DNA of 64,000 nucleotides, taken from NCBI GenBank assembly GCA_031271815.1, contig JAISVA010000017.1:1-64000 (forward strand), read 5' to 3'. Below, piece by piece: positions 24,524 to 33,910 of this stretch; the stretch's first letter is position 1; each line of letters starts with the position of its first letter. Position numbers and translations under genes: made by a program. The DNA comes from Prevotellaceae bacterium. Its GTDB lineage: Bacteria > Bacteroidota > Bacteroidia > Bacteroidales > Paludibacteraceae. Under the pieces are notes generated by a model. It was given only the letters and a program-made list of their open reading frames with translations. It ran no database searches and had not been told where the DNA came from.

Positions 24524-24877
24524 ACTTCAAAATGAACGTCAGTGAGCATTATTTGTCGTAGAAGAATTTAATTTGGCATTTTGAAAATCAGAATGATACA
24601 ACAACTATCATATTCGTCCAAATCCGGAACGAAGGAAAAAATGCATTGAGTTGCAGATAGCGAAAAAATTAAATCAGATAGCATCTTAATTTTTTCAAAA
24701 AACTATTCCAATCCGTAAATTTACTGTCTTTATAGACAAGAAAAGATTAAAAAACACGTTAAATACAAAGATTAAAAATGTTTGTAAAGATGAAACACCT
24801 GCGTCAAAATATTGACAACCGAGCCAATATTTATTTTGGTGTTATATCCGCAATAATTTAAAAATAAATATAAACAG
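24524..24877. other. 354-bp gap before porD
   Basis: AT-rich, without a coding frame I can support. No exact TAnnTTTG box was found near the porD start, and no repeat of the main families is present. It probably holds the porD leader region. Confidence 0.4.
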
Positions 24878-25804
24878 ATGAAACAATACTCGCAAAAATC
24901 AAAGAAAAGCATCCTTCATTCCTCATTCTTCATTCTTCATTTTTTCTTTCTGGCTTCTGCCGTTTCCGCACAGGAATTGAATTGCCGTATTCAAGTGAAT
25001 TCCGACAAGATCGCAGGAACAAACCGGGAAGTATTTGACGAGTTGGGCAACAAACTGACCGAATTTGTCAATTCGAGAAAGTGGACGGACGCTGTTTTTC
25101 TGAATGAAGAGCAGATCGAATGCAACCTGATTTTTACCATATCCGAGATGAGCGGAAATCATTTTTCAGGCGACTTGCAGGTACAGTCAAGCCGTCCGGT
25201 GTTCAATTCTTCCTATACTACCACTTTGTTCAATTTCAAAGACCCCAACATACAGTTTGATTATTCGCAGTTCGACAGGCTCGAATTTTATGAAAACAGC
25301 TTTAGTTCCAACCTCACGTCGCTCGTTGCCTATTATATCAACGTTATCCTGGGACTGAACTTCGACTCTTACAGCCGTTACGGCGGAACAAAATATTTTG
25401 ACCGCGCAGCCTCCATTGTAGCGTTGGCGCAAAGTTCGGACGATGCCGGCTGGAAGGCTTTTCAGAGCGAACGGAACCGGTATGCCCTTATCAGTAATTA
25501 TCAGGATGAAAGCTTGAAAAGGCTTCGCGATGTGAATTACGAATACCACCGTCTCGGTTTGGACGAAATGAGTCTGAATGTAGCAAAAGGGCGAGATAAA
25601 ATCTATTCCATACTGCCTTATTTGCGTGATATGAACCGCGCCAAACCTTATTCGATAGCCATCATTCTCTTTGCCGAAGCAAAAAGGGACGAATTGCTGA
25701 ATATGTTTAGCAACTCCACTCCCAAGGAAAAAAGGGAAGTTTACGAGATTTTGAAAGGAATTTTGCCGACAGACAGCAGGCTGGACGAATTGTTGAGACA
25801 ATAA
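24878..25804 (+). CDS. porD: PorD/DUF4835 family T9SS-associated protein
   Basis: 308 residues. The signal peptide ends near 'ASAVSAQ'; its coding part contains a run of TTCATTC-like repeats, giving 'HSSFFILHFFFL'. The mature protein starts 'ELNCRIQVNSDKIAGTNREV', the DUF4835 signature, and continues with 'TTTLFNFKDPNIQFDYSQFD' and 'YINVILGLNFDSYSRYGG'. The family is annotated as PorD, needed for type IX secretion in Porphyromonas gingivalis; the molecular role is not well known. It lies directly upstream of recN, as in many Bacteroidales. Confidence 0.88.
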   Translation: MKQYSQKSKKSILHSSFFILHFFFLASAVSAQELNCRIQVNSDKIAGTNREVFDELGNKLTEFVNSRKWTDAVFLNEEQIECNLIFTISEMSGNHFSGDLQVQSSRPVFNSSYTTTLFNFKDPNIQFDYSQFDRLEFYENSFSSNLTSLVAYYINVILGLNFDSYSRYGGTKYFDRAASIVALAQSSDDAGWKAFQSERNRYALISNYQDESLKRLRDVNYEYHRLGLDEMSLNVAKGRDKIYSILPYLRDMNRAKPYSIAIILFAEAKRDELLNMFSNSTPKEKREVYEILKGILPTDSRLDELLRQ

Positions 25805-25815
25805 ACGGATAAACG

Positions 25816-27471
25816 ATGCTAAAGACACTTACCGTAGAGAATTATGCGCTGATTGACAAATCGGTGATTCATTTTCCGGGCGGATTTTCTGTTATTACGG
25901 GAGAGACCGGAGCCGGAAAATCCATTCTTTTAGGCGCATTAAACCTGATACTTGGACAGAAATCCGATGCACGGTTTATTAAATATCCCGATAAAAAATG
26001 CGTGATAGAAAGCATTTTTGATTTGTCAACCTACCGGTTGCAGCCGTTTTTTGAAGAAAATGAGCTGGATTACGATGATGAGTGCATCGTCCGGCGAGAA
26101 ATTGCCCCAAACGGTAAATCACGCTCATTCGTAAACGATACGCCGGTAGCCATTTCCGTATTGAAAGAGCTTGGTGAAAAGCTGATTGACATTCATTCAC
26201 AGCATAAAAACTTATTGCTCAACGACAATCGGTTTCAACTGAATATCGTCGATACTGTTGCCGGAAACCGGAAGGAACTGGAACATTATCGCAATTTGTA
26301 CAGCCGTTTCTGTAATGATAAAAAGCGTTTAAAACAGCTGATTGATGAGACAAACAAAAAAAATGCGGATAAAGATTTCCTTGATTTCCAGCTGAACCAG
26401 CTGAAGGAGGCAAACCTTTCGGAAACGGAGCAGGAAGAGTTGGAAGCAGAAGCAGCAATGCTCACCCACAGCGAGGAAATAAAAGCAGCATTGTCAAAAT
26501 CCTTATGGTTACTTTCTGAAAATGAGCAAAATATCAATGCAAATTTAAAGGAGGCAATCGCGTCGGTTCAAGCTGTTTCGGCGGTTTTCCCGGCTTCGGA
26601 AGATGTTGCTCAACGACTTGCATCCTGCTTTATTGAACTAAAAGAGATTACCAGGGAGTTGGACTCAATGCAAAACGACGTAGAGGTAAATCCGCAACAG
26701 TTAGAGTATATCAACAGCCGGTTGGATACGATTTATTCGCTTGAAAAAAAGCACAACGTCTCGACCGTAAAGGAGTTGTTGCAGTTGCAGCAATCGCTGG
26801 AAGAGCAATTTCAACAGCTGGATTTCCGTTCCGAAGAAATCGAACGTTTATCAAAAGATATTGAAAATCAGGAAACTGCTCTCCGTGAACTGGCTCAAGC
26901 GCTTTCCGAAAAACGAAAAACAAAAGCACCGGAAATCGAACACGAGATTGTTGCAATATTACGCAACCTGGGGATGCCGAATGCACGGCTTTCGATACGG
27001 TTCGACCCAAAAGAATCGTTTTCAGCAGACGGAATTGACGAAGTTAATTTCCTTTTTTCTGCAAACAAAGACCGCGTGCTTCAACCGATTGCAACCATTG
27101 CTTCGGGTGGGGAAATTTCACGGGTAATGCTGAGCCTTAAATCGGTCATTTCACGCTCTTCCGGACTGCCTATCATTATTTTAGACGAGATAGACACCGG
27201 CGTTTCGGGCGAAATTGCCGATAAAATGGGAACAATTATGCAGGAAATGGGCAAAACGATGCAGGTAATCAGCATTACTCACCTGCCACAAATTGCTTCT
27301 AAAGGAACCGTTCACTATAAAGTATTTAAAACCGATAATGAAAAAGGAGTTACTTCCAACATCAAACAGCTGTCTGCCGAAGAGCGCGTAACCGAAATCG
27401 CACAGATGCTGAGCGGGACAAACCTTACGGAGGCTGCGATACGGAATGCGGAGGAGTTGTTGGGAAGGTAA
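25816..27471 (+). CDS. recN: DNA repair protein RecN
   Basis: 551 residues, the usual length. SMC-like ATPase: Walker A 'GETGAGKS' at 29-36, the N-terminal 'LTVENYALIDKSVIHFPGGF', a central coiled coil (about 150-370), the signature 'TIASGGEISRVMLSLKSVI' and Walker B 'IIILDEIDTGVSGEIADKMG', then 'VISITHLPQIASKGTVHYKV'. RecN gathers double-strand break ends for recombination. It follows porD by 11 bp and ends the cluster that began with bamD. Confidence 0.95.
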   Translation: MLKTLTVENYALIDKSVIHFPGGFSVITGETGAGKSILLGALNLILGQKSDARFIKYPDKKCVIESIFDLSTYRLQPFFEENELDYDDECIVRREIAPNGKSRSFVNDTPVAISVLKELGEKLIDIHSQHKNLLLNDNRFQLNIVDTVAGNRKELEHYRNLYSRFCNDKKRLKQLIDETNKKNADKDFLDFQLNQLKEANLSETEQEELEAEAAMLTHSEEIKAALSKSLWLLSENEQNINANLKEAIASVQAVSAVFPASEDVAQRLASCFIELKEITRELDSMQNDVEVNPQQLEYINSRLDTIYSLEKKHNVSTVKELLQLQQSLEEQFQQLDFRSEEIERLSKDIENQETALRELAQALSEKRKTKAPEIEHEIVAILRNLGMPNARLSIRFDPKESFSADGIDEVNFLFSANKDRVLQPIATIASGGEISRVMLSLKSVISRSSGLPIIILDEIDTGVSGEIADKMGTIMQEMGKTMQVISITHLPQIASKGTVHYKVFKTDNEKGVTSNIKQLSAEERVTEIAQMLSGTNLTEAAIRNAEELLGR

Positions 27472-27488
27472 ATGGCGTATGCACCGCA

Positions 27489-27626
27489 GGGTCTGTTCAA
27501 AAAAGTCCATGAATTACACGAGTTATTTTATTTGCCAAATTAATAATTGCAACTGATTTAATCATCAATTTCGTGTTCATGTTAATTCGTGCAATTCGCA
27601 GATAAAATATCTTTTGAGACAGCGCT
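27489..27626. repeat. Family-2 palindromic repeat (full copy)
   Basis: Left end 'GTCTGTTCAAAAAAGTCC', then 'ATGAATTACACGAGTT', a core with 'ATTAATAATTGCAACTG', right block 'GTTAATTCGTGCAATTCGCA', right end 'CTTTTGAGACAGC'. Same termini as family 1 but a different interior. Confidence 0.8.
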
Positions 27627-27691
27627 CTATTACTTTTTAGCAACAATAACACTGATAATCAATGTGTTAATTTTATATTAATTCATGTACT

Positions 27692-27955
27692 TTACTCACA
27701 CTTTTTCCGTACCATTTCCACAATCTGCGGCATTTTTTTCTGTACGTGTTCATACCCTTTTCCCTTGATATGTGGCAAAATACAATCGGAACAATCCTTT
27801 GTACCATTGGGTAAACAGGTAAAATTACCACCGCAACCATTGCCGAGCATATAGAGCGGACAATAGCAGAACAGACAGTTAAACTCATCCGGATTATCGG
27901 TTTTATGACACGGAAAGTATTCGCATTTTTTGTTGCCGAAAAATTGATAATTCAT
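27692..27955 (-). CDS. Cysteine-rich small domain protein
   Basis: 87 residues from the ATG at 27955 ('MNYQFFGNKKCEYFPCHK'); a start at 27976 would add seven residues. Eleven Cys are spread as CEYFPC, CLFCYCPLYMLGNGCGG, C, CSDC and a C-terminal KKC, the pattern of the small Cys-rich domain (PF04071) sometimes attached to cobalamin-pathway proteins. It probably binds zinc or an Fe-S centre. Function unknown; no cobalamin gene is near. Confidence 0.8.
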   Translation of the reverse strand: MNYQFFGNKKCEYFPCHKTDNPDEFNCLFCYCPLYMLGNGCGGNFTCLPNGTKDCSDCILPHIKGKGYEHVQKKMPQIVEMVRKKCE

Positions 27956-28128
27956 AATATCCGAGTTGTTTCCCATTATGGGCGATTAAAAATTAATAAC
28001 TGAAAACTACCTCTGACCTCCTGAAGAGTCTTTCTGTGTAGCAAAATAGACCTAAACGACAGTGCCTTTGCCGAACTAAAGTCTCCTTCAGGAGATTTAG
28101 ACGGTAACATAGCGGATAAGCATTAAAA

Positions 28129-28839
28129 TTAATTTCGATTATTACCAAAAATACGAAGAAAAAAAAGGAACAGGTTGATAAAATCCAAATAAAGCGATAA
28201 TGCTCCGCCGATTGCAAACTTTCCGGCGGTTTGTCCGTCCTGAATCTGGTAACTCATCCGTTTTAGTTTCTGCGTGTCATACGCGGTCAATCCGACAAAA
28301 ATCAGCACGCCTGCATACGTTATAATCCAATTAAGCACAGAATTTGCCCAAAAGATATTGACCACAGAGGCGATAATCAAACCGATTAATGCCATAAACA
28401 GGATGCTTCCCATACCGGATAAATCTTTTTTAGTTGTAAACCCGTAAAGGCTGACTGCTCCGAAGGTCAAGCCGGTAACCAGGAAGGCAGAGGCAATCGA
28501 TTCTGCCGTGTATGCTAAAAATATCGAAGAAAGTGTTGCCCCGTTCAGAAGTGAATAAAATACGAAAAGGAAAGAAATCATTCCCAGTGACAGGCGGTTC
28601 AAAGAAGCGGAAATAATCCAGACCAAAGCTAATTCACCGATGATTAATCCCCAAAAAACGAACTTATTTCCAAAAATAAACGAAAGCGCGGTTTCCGAAC
28701 CGGCAATTGTCCACGCCATTAATGCGGTTAGAAACATTGCAAAACTCATCCAGCCATATACTTTTGTCATAAACTGAGAGACGGCTGCATCTGTGCGTAC
28801 ATCGTGTCCGACTTCCTGATAGTTTCCAGTAAAATCCAT
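28129..28839 (-). CDS. Bax inhibitor-1/YccA family membrane protein
   Basis: 236 residues from ATG 28839; the longer form would begin with TTG. Seven membrane helices. The N-terminal 'QFMTKVYGWMSFAMFLTALM' is the family signature; 'GFTTKKDLSGMGSILFMALI' and 'ITYAGVLIFVGLTAYDTQKL', with the conserved Asp in the last helices, are also typical. The family forms pH-sensitive cation (calcium) leak channels or FtsH-associated proteins. The C-terminus 'GGALSLYLDFINLFLFFLRI' is standard. Confidence 0.93.
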   Translation of the reverse strand: MDFTGNYQEVGHDVRTDAAVSQFMTKVYGWMSFAMFLTALMAWTIAGSETALSFIFGNKFVFWGLIIGELALVWIISASLNRLSLGMISFLFVFYSLLNGATLSSIFLAYTAESIASAFLVTGLTFGAVSLYGFTTKKDLSGMGSILFMALIGLIIASVVNIFWANSVLNWIITYAGVLIFVGLTAYDTQKLKRMSYQIQDGQTAGKFAIGGALSLYLDFINLFLFFLRIFGNNRN

Positions 28840-28878
28840 AATTTTCAATTTTTTATAAGTTTATTTCATACAAACAAA

Positions 28879-28920
28879 AAAGGCAGAAAATCAACTTCAA
28901 TTCATTAATTCTCTGCCTTT
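28879..28920 (-). terminator. Intrinsic terminator after tRNA-Pro
   Basis: On the minus strand AAAGGCAGA pairs with TCTGCCTTT, followed by further T residues (28881-28875). It lies just downstream of the tRNA 3' end and before the BI-1 gene. Confidence 0.8.
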
Positions 28921-28922
28921 TG

Positions 28923-28997
28923 TCGAGGTAGAGGGATTCGAACCCCCGACCCTCTGGTCCCAAACCAGATGCGCTAACCGGACTGCGCTACACCTCG
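28923..28997 (-). tRNA. tRNA-Pro (anticodon TGG)
   Basis: Reading the minus strand, acceptor CGAGGTG pairs with TACCTCG (one G-T pair) with discriminator A. The anticodon arm 'TCTGGTTTGGGACCAGA' gives TGG, and the T arm is 'GGGGGTTCGAATCCCTC'. CCA is not encoded. Confidence 0.95.
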
Positions 28998-29014
28998 TTT
29001 CCTTAATTGCGGTG

Positions 29015-29047
29015 CAAAGATACGGAGTTTTTTATATATCTTCCAAA
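29015..29047 (-). promoter_or_regulatory. Promoter of tRNA-Pro
   Basis: On the minus strand TTTG (29047-29044) and TATCTTTG (29022-29015) are 21 bp apart, a full Bacteroidota promoter 18 bp before the tRNA 5' end. Confidence 0.75.
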
Positions 29048-29377
29048 TGTTTTGAAATATTTTTTGTAAAATTATTTTTATGATCATCCGCAATGATACT
29101 CCTTGACTCAATAATTCCTCTTTTGGAATCAGAATTACGCTATCACAGGAAATAATCGCATGGTGGCAATGCAATCTAAGGCTGCTTTAGTTAATTCATT
29201 TAAGTTGCTATTTATATATCTCAAAATAATCTCTATTTCGAAGTCTGGAGGAGTTCAACTTACTCCAGGGTTAAGGAAAAGGAGGTACGGTTCTTCCACG
29301 GGTTTCACTTCGTTCCACCCGCGGTTATTCACATTTATCCCCTTCGGGGATGGGGAGCATACAATTCGATAAATCTC
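29048..29377. other. 330-bp gap between tRNA-Pro promoter and mutS
   Basis: No gene supported. At 29296-29335 lies 'ACGGGTTTCACTTCG' followed by 'CCCGCGGTTATTCACATTT'; its inverse shares the 'TGTGAATAACC' module with the MITE at 48563. ATCCCCTTCGGGGAT at 29337-29351 is a small hairpin that could end the mutS transcript. Confidence 0.4.
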
Positions 29378-31987
29378 TCACTTCCCCGTAATAATCCTCT
29401 TCACCTCATTCAGCTTATTCAGCGCTTCAATCGGAGTCAGGTTATTTACATCCAGATTCTTGATTTCATCGCGGATTTGGGAAAGGACAGGATCATCCAG
29501 CTGGAAAAAGCTCAGCTGGAATCCTTCGCGGTTTCCGGCAATTCCTTTGACAGGCTTGGAGATGCCCGATTTCCGGTTATCGCTTTCGAGCTGGTGCAAT
29601 ATTTCGTCGGCGCGGTTTACAACGCTTTGGGGCAAGCCGGCTAATTTGGCGACGTGAATCCCGAAGCTGTGCTCGCTTCCGCCTTTCGATAATTTTCGCA
29701 GGAAGATAATTTTGCTATCCACCTCCTTAACCGAAACGTTGAAATTCTGTACTCGCCTGAACGACTTTTCCATTTCGTTGAGTTCGTGGTAATGAGTGGC
29801 AAAGAGCGTTTTGGCGCGTGCATGCGGGTGTTCGTGTATGTGTTCCACGATTGCCCACGCGATGGAAATTCCGTCGTAAGTGCTTGTCCCACGTCCCAAT
29901 TCATCGAATAAAACCAGGCTGCGCGGCGACAGGTTATTGATGATGCTTGCCGCCTCGTTCATTTCTACCATAAAGGTAGATTCGCCCATAGAAATGTTAT
30001 CGGATGCGCCGACGCGGGTAAAAATCTTATCAACTACGCCGATGGTTGCCTGTTCGGCAGGAACAAAGCATCCGATCTGCGACATCAGCACAATCAGAGC
30101 GGTTTGCCGCAGCAAGGCGGATTTACCGGCCATATTCGGACCGGTAATCATAATAATTTGCTGCGAATTAGTATCAAGCAGCAAGTCATTTGCAATGTAC
30201 TGTTCGCCAGGAGGCAGCTGTTTTTCAATGACGGGGTGGCGTCCTTGACGGATGTCAATCGCATCGCTCTCGTTGATTTGAGGACGCACGTATTTATTTT
30301 CGGCAGATATTTTTGAGAACGAAAGCAGGCAATCCAATTGGGCGATCAGGTTGGAATTTACCTGAATGGCAGGGATGTATTCCGCCAATTCCAATACCAG
30401 CTCATTATACAGTTTTGTTTCCAAAGAGAGAATTTTTTCCTCTGCGCCGAGAATTTTTTCTTCGTACTCTTTTAATTCCTGCGTGATGTAGCGCTCGGCT
30501 CCGGTCAGGGTTTGCTTTCTTATCCAGTCGGCAGGCACTTTGTCTCTGTGCGTATTCCTGACTTCTATGTAATAACCGAAGACGTTGTTATAGCTGATTT
30601 TCAAACTCTGAATACCGGTTTTATCGCTTTCGCGCTGCTGGATTTTCTGCAAATAATCTTTACCCGAATAGGCAATTTGCCTTAATTCGTCCAATTCATC
30701 GTTGATTCCGGCAGCGATCACGCCACCTTTGTTGAGCATATTGGGAGGGTCGCTGTTAATTTCGCGCTCTATCTTTTCGCGGATGTTCGGGCAGGGGTTC
30801 AGCTGTTCGCCAATCCGTTGCAAGCCTCCGTTTTCGCTGTTTAAGCAAGCATTTTTGACGGGCAGAATGGATGATAATGCGATTTTCAGTTGAACGACTT
30901 CGCGCGGTGTTACGCGTCCTACGGCGACTTTGGAAATAATACGCTCTAAATCGCCGATGGCAGTCAGGTTTTCATTTAAGATCTTTTTTAATTCCGGATC
31001 TTTATAGAAATTCTCGACGATATCCAGCCGTTCGTTTATCGGCTTTACATCTTTTAAAGGAAAGGCAATCCAGCGTTTCAACAGGCGCGAGCCCATCGGC
31101 GAAATGGTTTTGTCGAGTATATCGGCAAGCGTTTTTCCGCCTTCGTGTATCGTTCCGTAGAGTTCGAGGTTGCGTATCGTAAAACGGTCTAACCACACAT
31201 AGCGGTCTTCTTCGATGCGGGAGAGGTGGGTAACGTGACCGATTTGCAGATGCTGCGTCAAATCCATATAGTGCAGAATCGCGCCTGCCGCGATAATTCC
31301 CATTTCCAGGTTTTCCACCCCGAATCCTTTGAGGTTTTTTGTTTCAAAATGCTTTAGCAGGCGATCGTTGGCAGCCTCCGGAGTAAAAACCCAGTCTTCC
31401 AGTTCAAAAGTGAAATATTTAGCTCCGAAGCGTTCTTCAAAAGACGCACGTTTGCTTCGTTCAAACAGCACTTCTTTGGGCGACATGCTGTTCAACAGCT
31501 TGTCGATGTATTCGAAATTGCCTTCTGCCGTCAAAAATTCTCCTGTCGAGATGTCCAGAAAGGCAACTCCGGCTCCTTTTTTTGTGAGATGAACGGCGGC
31601 GAGAAAATTATTTTCCTTGTGGTTGAGTATGTTGTCGTTGATCGAAACGCCGGGGGTAACCAGTTCGGTGATCCCTCTTTTGACTAATTTTTTTGTCAAC
31701 TTCGGGTCTTCCAGCTGGTCGCAAATAGCTACGCGCAGTCCGGCTCTGACCAGCTTGGGCAGGTAGGTATCCAGCGCGTGATGCGGAAATCCCGCCAATT
31801 CTACGGAACTGGCAGCGCCGTTCGCCCTTTTAGTCAGCGTAATGCCGAGAATTTCGGAAGTCCGGATCGCATCGTCCGAAAACGTTTCATAAAAATCGCC
31901 TACACGAAACAGCAGAATGGCATCGGGATGCTTTCCTTTTATTTCGAGGTATTGTTTCATCAAGGGCGTTTCTGCTATTTTTGCCAT
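29378..31987 (-). CDS. mutS: DNA mismatch repair protein MutS
   Basis: 869 residues, standard length. N-terminal mismatch-binding domain has '[20 protein letters not shown]' and '[13 protein letters not shown]' (the F-x-E motif, Phe near 36). The C-terminal ATPase carries '[20 protein letters not shown]', '[18 protein letters not shown]', '[20 protein letters not shown]' and '[13 protein letters not shown]'. It finds base mismatches and starts repair with MutL. It is the last gene of a minus-strand run after the PIN toxin, 12 bp away. Confidence 0.97.
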   Translation of the reverse strand: MAKIAETPLMKQYLEIKGKHPDAILLFRVGDFYETFSDDAIRTSEILGITLTKRANGAASSVELAGFPHHALDTYLPKLVRAGLRVAICDQLEDPKLTKKLVKRGITELVTPGVSINDNILNHKENNFLAAVHLTKKGAGVAFLDISTGEFLTAEGNFEYIDKLLNSMSPKEVLFERSKRASFEERFGAKYFTFELEDWVFTPEAANDRLLKHFETKNLKGFGVENLEMGIIAAGAILHYMDLTQHLQIGHVTHLSRIEEDRYVWLDRFTIRNLELYGTIHEGGKTLADILDKTISPMGSRLLKRWIAFPLKDVKPINERLDIVENFYKDPELKKILNENLTAIGDLERIISKVAVGRVTPREVVQLKIALSSILPVKNACLNSENGGLQRIGEQLNPCPNIREKIEREINSDPPNMLNKGGVIAAGINDELDELRQIAYSGKDYLQKIQQRESDKTGIQSLKISYNNVFGYYIEVRNTHRDKVPADWIRKQTLTGAERYITQELKEYEEKILGAEEKILSLETKLYNELVLELAEYIPAIQVNSNLIAQLDCLLSFSKISAENKYVRPQINESDAIDIRQGRHPVIEKQLPPGEQYIANDLLLDTNSQQIIMITGPNMAGKSALLRQTALIVLMSQIGCFVPAEQATIGVVDKIFTRVGASDNISMGESTFMVEMNEAASIINNLSPRSLVLFDELGRGTSTYDGISIAWAIVEHIHEHPHARAKTLFATHYHELNEMEKSFRRVQNFNVSVKEVDSKIIFLRKLSKGGSEHSFGIHVAKLAGLPQSVVNRADEILHQLESDNRKSGISKPVKGIAGNREGFQLSFFQLDDPVLSQIRDEIKNLDVNNLTPIEALNKLNEVKRIITGK

Positions 31988-31999
31988 ATTAAAATTGTT

Positions 32000-32425
32000 T
32001 CATTTTTCGTTTACAAGCAATTTTAATCCACAGTTTTTATAAAAGGGAAATTTAGAATCCGAACTGATAATGGTATATTTATTGGCAATGGACTGAGCGA
32101 TTAACAGCCTGTCGAAAGGGTCTTCATGTTTTTTTTCGTTTATGGCAAGGGTTGGCAGTTTTTCCAACGTTTTAATGTGAGCCAGCTCGATGGGCAAAAT
32201 GCTGATTTGCCGTTTTTGTAAGTCCGCAGTTATTTCATCTATTGTAGAAGTTAAGGAAATTTTCTTTAACGACTGCAGGATGACTATTTCACGTAATGAT
32301 TCGACACTTACGTAATAAGGATACTGGAAGTAATCAGTGTCATCACGTACGTTTTTATTCAGGTCGTCATCTTCATCCAATAACCAGATTAATATGTGTG
32401 TATCAAGTAGATATTTGTTAATCAT
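32000..32425 (-). CDS. PIN domain toxin (VapC-like)
   Basis: 141 residues. PIN-domain RNase features: 'KYLLDTHILIWLLDEDD' with the first catalytic Asp near residue 8, 'SVESLREIVILQSL' with the conserved Glu, and 'DPFDRLLIAQSIANKYTIIS' followed by 'SD', with the later Asp residues. Type II VapC toxins cleave tRNA or rRNA and are held in check by the cognate antitoxin. The ATG overlaps the stop of a 47-residue antitoxin gene by four bases (ATGA), typical of translational coupling. It sits just upstream of mutS. Confidence 0.9.
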   Translation of the reverse strand: MINKYLLDTHILIWLLDEDDDLNKNVRDDTDYFQYPYYVSVESLREIVILQSLKKISLTSTIDEITADLQKRQISILPIELAHIKTLEKLPTLAINEKKHEDPFDRLLIAQSIANKYTIISSDSKFPFYKNCGLKLLVNEK

Positions 32426-32565
32426 AAACCTAAATTAAAAATATCAGCATCTTTATCATAAAATATTCTCCCTTTGTACAATCCGGATAATCCTCTTGGC
32501 TTAATCCGGTCTTTGGCAGATATTTCATCTTTTTTTACCCTTTTGGTAACTTTTTTCCTTTCCAT
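32422..32565 (-). CDS. Small antitoxin of the PIN toxin
   Basis: 47 residues, ATG at 32565, TGA at 32424-32422 overlapping the toxin start. The N-terminus is strongly basic ('MERKKVTKRVKKDEISAKDR'), the C-terminus has 'GLSGLYKGRIFYDKDADIFN' plus 'LGL'. Size, position and coupling fit a type II antitoxin; the acidic/aromatic C-terminal part would cover the toxin active site. I do not recognise its DNA-binding family. It has its own -7 box 28 bp upstream. Confidence 0.75.
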   Translation of the reverse strand: MERKKVTKRVKKDEISAKDRIKPRGLSGLYKGRIFYDKDADIFNLGL

Positions 32566-32592
32566 ATTTTTTCTTTTAAAATTTTATTATCG

Positions 32593-32600
32593 CAAAGATA
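32593..32600 (-). promoter_or_regulatory. -7 box of the toxin-antitoxin operon
   Basis: TATCTTTG on the minus strand (32600-32593), a perfect TAnnTTTG box, 28 bp before the antitoxin ATG. It supports the antitoxin as the first gene of the operon. Confidence 0.55.
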
Positions 32601-32986
32601 TACATTAATTTGCTAATTTGGATTTTTCAGGTTGTTTTGCGGAAAATTTTTCTTTCGCTCGTTTCATCGCATGGAGGTCAATTGTTCCCAGGAAACCGCT
32701 TTCGCTCCTCGCATGGGACAGCATGTGGCTAAAAATTCTTCATTCACACCGGTTTGCATATCTACTAAAATTTCTGTCACATTATATCCCTAACGGGACA
32801 GAGATGGATGGGCAACGCGTATATAAATGACAGTCATAAGTGATTTTATATTACTGAAAATCAAAATAATAAATAAATTCTTATCAAACATTCAGGTTAT
32901 AAGGGTAAAGCGCTTAAAGGAAAAACAGCCGGCGGAATTACAAAAAAAATGAAAAGCCAACCGTAACATTTCAAATTACCACATCT
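32601..32986. other. 386-bp gap, probable decayed repeat
   Basis: No gene supported. At 32700-32830 is a stretch with 'CGCTCCTCGCATGGGACAG' and 'ATCCCTAACGGGACAGAGAT', a style seen in dispersed Bacteroidota intergenic repeats; a weak echo ('AATCCCTGACGGGATT') is at 63341-63356. The rest is AT-rich. Confidence 0.4.
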
Positions 32987-33805
32987 TCACTTCGAAATAA
33001 GCGATTTCATCGGCAATTTTGTGTTTTTTGCTTCCGCTAAAACCGCTTTTATGTAGCCTACCTTGATTTTAGCCTCGACAAGCAGCGGGATATGATTTCC
33101 GTCGTCCGAGACGTAAATCGTCATATCTTCATCCTTTTTAAAAAGGTCGCCTGTGATTAGTTTGGGGGTAAACTTGTGGGCATGGTATTTTTTTCCATTC
33201 CGCAATTCGATGTTTTCCTTTCCGATGTAAGTGAGCCCTAAATCATACACTTTATCGTCGAACAGCATCGGAAAGGGAACAATCTGGTTTTTTGACAGTT
33301 TGCTTATGTCCAAATTGCGCACGCGATAGCAAGTCGTTATTAAATCAGCCACATGTTGCCTAATCGACATGGTGTCTTTCCATTGCCTTTTCCGGCGGAT
33401 AAAATCCATATAAACCAGGAAACTGTCTTCTTTTTTATTGTAAATATAGTTGGATTTGGCATAGTACGAACCCTCGTGTTTTGCCTCCCGGTAACGGAGC
33501 GGAATGGTATGAACGGTATCGACAAACGCTTCAAAGGTATCCCGGATATGATACATTTTCTCGAACGTACTGATTGTGTAGCCGATTACCTTCAGCGAAT
33601 AAACTTCTTTGCCGTCCAGTTTTTGAGTTTGAACGGAAAAATCGACATCTCCGGCGTGAATCCAAATAAATCCCCAATTGAAATAGAGATTAAATTTCGC
33701 CGTTTCGCCGTGCCGGAAAACGTTGTTTTTCAAATATATCCCATCCGCATTGGCTCCTGCCGCAGCAAACAATAGAAAAAACATGAAAATTAAACATCGC
33801 TTCAT
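32987..33805 (-). CDS. DUF3108 domain envelope protein
   Basis: 272 residues from ATG 33805 ('MKRCLIFMFFLLFAAAGANA'), a clear Sec signal peptide. The longer frame to 33901 is encoded by a hairpin repeat and was rejected. The mature part begins 'YLKNNVFRHGETAKFNLYFN' and ends with 'MTIYVSDDGNHIPLLVEAKI' plus 'KVGYIKAVL', the DUF3108 beta-rich fold, probably periplasmic. The family has no known role. It lies downstream of dapB and lepB in the same orientation. Confidence 0.85.
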   Translation of the reverse strand: MKRCLIFMFFLLFAAAGANADGIYLKNNVFRHGETAKFNLYFNWGFIWIHAGDVDFSVQTQKLDGKEVYSLKVIGYTISTFEKMYHIRDTFEAFVDTVHTIPLRYREAKHEGSYYAKSNYIYNKKEDSFLVYMDFIRRKRQWKDTMSIRQHVADLITTCYRVRNLDISKLSKNQIVPFPMLFDDKVYDLGLTYIGKENIELRNGKKYHAHKFTPKLITGDLFKKDEDMTIYVSDDGNHIPLLVEAKIKVGYIKAVLAEAKNTKLPMKSLISK

Positions 33806-33814
33806 TTCGTTTCT

Positions 33815-33890
33815 TTTTTTCTTTTCTTTGTGCCTTCGCGTTTGCTTAACGTGCAGGAACGCAAAGGAATGAACACGAAGGCACAAAAAC
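33815..33890. repeat. Family-3 hairpin between lepB and DUF3108 genes
   Basis: 'CTTTGTGCCTTCGCGTT' on the left is roughly the inverse of 'ACACGAAGGCACAAA' on the right. It is a stable hairpin in the intergenic region of an apparent operon. Confidence 0.6.
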
Positions 33891-33910
33891 CTGAAGATCA
33901 TTTTTAAATA

